A DNA stretch of 64,000 nt. It comes from an uncultured Candidatus Actinomarina sp. GTDB lineage: Bacteria > Actinomycetota > Acidimicrobiia > Actinomarinales > Actinomarinaceae. The DNA lies in NCBI GenBank assembly GCA_902615855.1, contig CACMQN010000002.1:1-64000 (forward strand), written 5' to 3'. Position 1 is the stretch's first letter. Each line of letters opens with the position of its first letter. Below the pieces are notes generated by a model that made no database searches, had not been told where the DNA came from, and saw only the letters and a program-made list of their open reading frames with translations. Positions 62,931-64,000 of the stretch are shown one piece after another. Made by a program: the position numbers and the translations under genes.

Positions 62931-63734
62931 ATGAAAAGTATTATATCATTCGCTTCAGACTTCGGGATTTCTGATGGATCAGTTGGTGTAGTAAAAGGTG
63001 TAATAAATAGAATTGATCCAGAATTAAAAATTAATGATATTTCTCATGACATTCCAGCACAAAACATAAAATATGGAAGTTTGCTTTTAATGAGAGCAAT
63101 TCAATATATTCCTCAGGGTGTTCTTTTAGCAGTCGTTGATCCAGGCGTGGGGACGGAAAGAAAACCTGTTGCTATTGAAACTGATTGGGGAGTGATGGTA
63201 GGACCTGATAATGGATTATTAAATCTTGCATGCGCAACTGTCGGGGGAGCAAAAAGAGCCTATCTCCTTGAAAATGAAAATTGGATTATTCCAAGTGATG
63301 GAAACACCTTTCACGCTAGAGACATATTTTCTCCTTTTGCTGCTGGTATTGCTTCAGGTCAACTAGATATTAAAGATTGTGGTGAGGAAGTTGATCTTAT
63401 GAATCTTCAACAATATTTAATTCCCTTAACAGAAAAAAAAGATGACGAAGTAAAGGGTGAAGTCTTATGGGTCGATCATTACGGTAATTGTCAGACTAAC
63501 ATTTCACCAGATGAATTGACTGAACTCGGAAAAAGTATCGGAGATGTTTTGAGCATTAAGGTTCAAAATCAAGAAATTAAAATGACCTGGTCTGAAACAT
63601 ATCAAAGCGACGGTGTAAATCAAGTTGGATTAATCACTGACTCATGGGGTATGATTTCAATTTTTGCTAAAAATAAAAATGCTTCAGAAATAATAGGCAT
63701 TGTTGACGGTGAAAAAATAGATATTAAGAAATAA
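62931..63734 (+). CDS. SAM hydrolase / SAM hydroxide adenosyltransferase (DUF62)
   Basis: 267 residues from ATG 62931; the frame is open further upstream, but that part overlaps the minus-strand hydrolase and is not protein-like. ISFASDFGISDGSVGVVKGVI at the start, DPGVGTERKPVAIET, GPDNGLLN and HARDIFSPFAAGIASG are the motifs of the SAM-dependent chlorinase / fluorinase-like family, with the Asp that activates water (SDFG). In bacteria it mostly hydrolyses S-adenosylmethionine to adenosine and methionine. An adenosine deaminase lies in this window too (41496). Confidence 0.9.
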   Translation: MKSIISFASDFGISDGSVGVVKGVINRIDPELKINDISHDIPAQNIKYGSLLLMRAIQYIPQGVLLAVVDPGVGTERKPVAIETDWGVMVGPDNGLLNLACATVGGAKRAYLLENENWIIPSDGNTFHARDIFSPFAAGIASGQLDIKDCGEEVDLMNLQQYLIPLTEKKDDEVKGEVLWVDHYGNCQTNISPDELTELGKSIGDVLSIKVQNQEIKMTWSETYQSDGVNQVGLITDSWGMISIFAKNKNASEIIGIVDGEKIDIKK

Positions 63735-63810
63735 TATTTAAGACAATCGCACCTGAAACAAAAATAATGACAGCTAATAAAACTATAAATATTAATGTCC
63801 AAGGTCTCAT
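63724..63810 (-). CDS. Small single-helix membrane peptide
   Basis: 28 residues, starting MRPWTLIFIVLLAVIIFVSG and ending VLNIIS. A single hydrophobic helix with an Arg-Pro-Trp start and no other motif. It overlaps the 3' end of the SAM hydrolase gene convergently by 11 bp. The composition is that of a real membrane peptide, but it is short, so the call stays tentative. Confidence 0.35.
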   Translation of the reverse strand: MRPWTLIFIVLLAVIIFVSGAIVLNIIS

Positions 63811-63815
63811 TTGAC

Positions 63816-63821
63816 TATATT
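63816..63821 (+). promoter_or_regulatory. -10 box of the glutaredoxin-like gene (leaderless)
   Basis: TATATT ending 6 bp before ATG 63828. Confidence 0.4.
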
Positions 63822-63827
63822 AGAGAT

Positions 63828-64000
63828 ATGCCCACTATACGTATTGTTGTTACAGAAAATTGTGAGATATGTGACAAAGGTTTAAAAAGTCTTGGTTATT
63901 TAAATAACCTTTTTACTATTCAAAAAGTTGATGTTGAAGATGGTTATGAAGAATTTTTATTGAGAGTACCTGTGGTTTTATATGGTAAAAAAGTTTTAGA
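63828..64000 (+). CDS. Glutaredoxin-like protein (DUF836), partial
   Basis: The first 57 residues are visible; the rest lies past the window edge. IRIVVTENCEICDKGLKSLGYL carries the CxxC (C-E-I-C) of a small thioredoxin-fold protein, then VDVEDGYEEFLLRVPVVLYGKKVL with the cis-Pro (VPV), as in the DUF836 glutaredoxin-like group. It should reduce or bind disulphides or glutathione-like (mycothiol-type) thiols. Confidence 0.75.
   Translation, partial: MPTIRIVVTENCEICDKGLKSLGYLNNLFTIQKVDVEDGYEEFLLRVPVVLYGKKVL

Noticed and set aside
1-64000. CRISPR arrays, rRNA genes, IS elements, prophage structural genes
   Set aside because: No regular spacer-repeat structure, rRNA motif, transposase or phage structural motif was seen. 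Short repeats found are described separately.

Overview
The window is a gene-dense, strongly AT-rich bacterial segment. It looks like a streamlined, probably marine, actinobacterium; the OM1 / Candidatus Actinomarina type is my best guess and is an inference. Reasons: lipoproteins of the form ...CGGS followed by Thr-rich TTTT linkers, an MshA-like family-4 glycosyltransferase, a class II (B12-dependent) ribonucleotide reductase, almost no intergenic DNA, and a start-codon architecture that is mostly leaderless: a TANNNT -10 box ends about 6 bp before the start codon at some twenty genes.

Layout. (1) 1-46.15 kb: a very large surface-polysaccharide / glycan island of about 44 genes. It holds many glycosyltransferases (GT2, GT4, GT8, GT32-like, GT61, exostosin-like, GT-C membrane enzymes, a HxRxGD fucosyltransferase-like protein and a CDP-glycerol-transferase-like protein). 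It also has a Wzy-like polymerase/ligase, a Wzx-like flippase, an ABC half-transporter, GDP-fucose synthesis (gmd, fcl), an asparagine synthase, a NodB deacetylase, FkbM methyltransferases and a membrane sulfatase-like enzyme. Two further sets are an aldolase + CMP-sugar synthetase + HAD trio, and an aminotransferase + oxidoreductase + formyltransferase set for an N-formyl amino sugar. Genes switch strand often, and convergent neighbours commonly share a TTAA stop overlap. (2) 46.16-52.53 kb: a small genomic island on the 3' side of tRNA-Val(UAC). Three direct copies of the tRNA 3' end (46.2, 50.7 and 52.45 kb) split it into a 4.5-kb segment with three lipoproteins and a small membrane protein, and a 1.75-kb segment with two genes (a helical protein and a NucS-like nuclease) each bracketed by a repeated GGTGTCTTT doublet. 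No integrase is present. (3) 52.58-54.5 kb: a last GT4 gene and a GMD-like dehydratase. (4) 54.5-64 kb: core-like genes: nrdJ with two NrdR boxes, a membrane protein, a FemAB/GNAT-like protein, an MshA-like glycosyltransferase, two alpha/beta hydrolases, a SAM hydrolase and a glutaredoxin-like protein cut by the window edge.

Functionally, the first part should build, export and decorate a cell-surface glycan that probably contains fucose, an N-formylated amino sugar and possibly a glycerol-phosphate or CMP-activated acidic sugar. The tRNA island is the most likely place for an undescribed element: a compact integrase-less tandem array with repeat-bounded gene cassettes that carry a putative nuclease.
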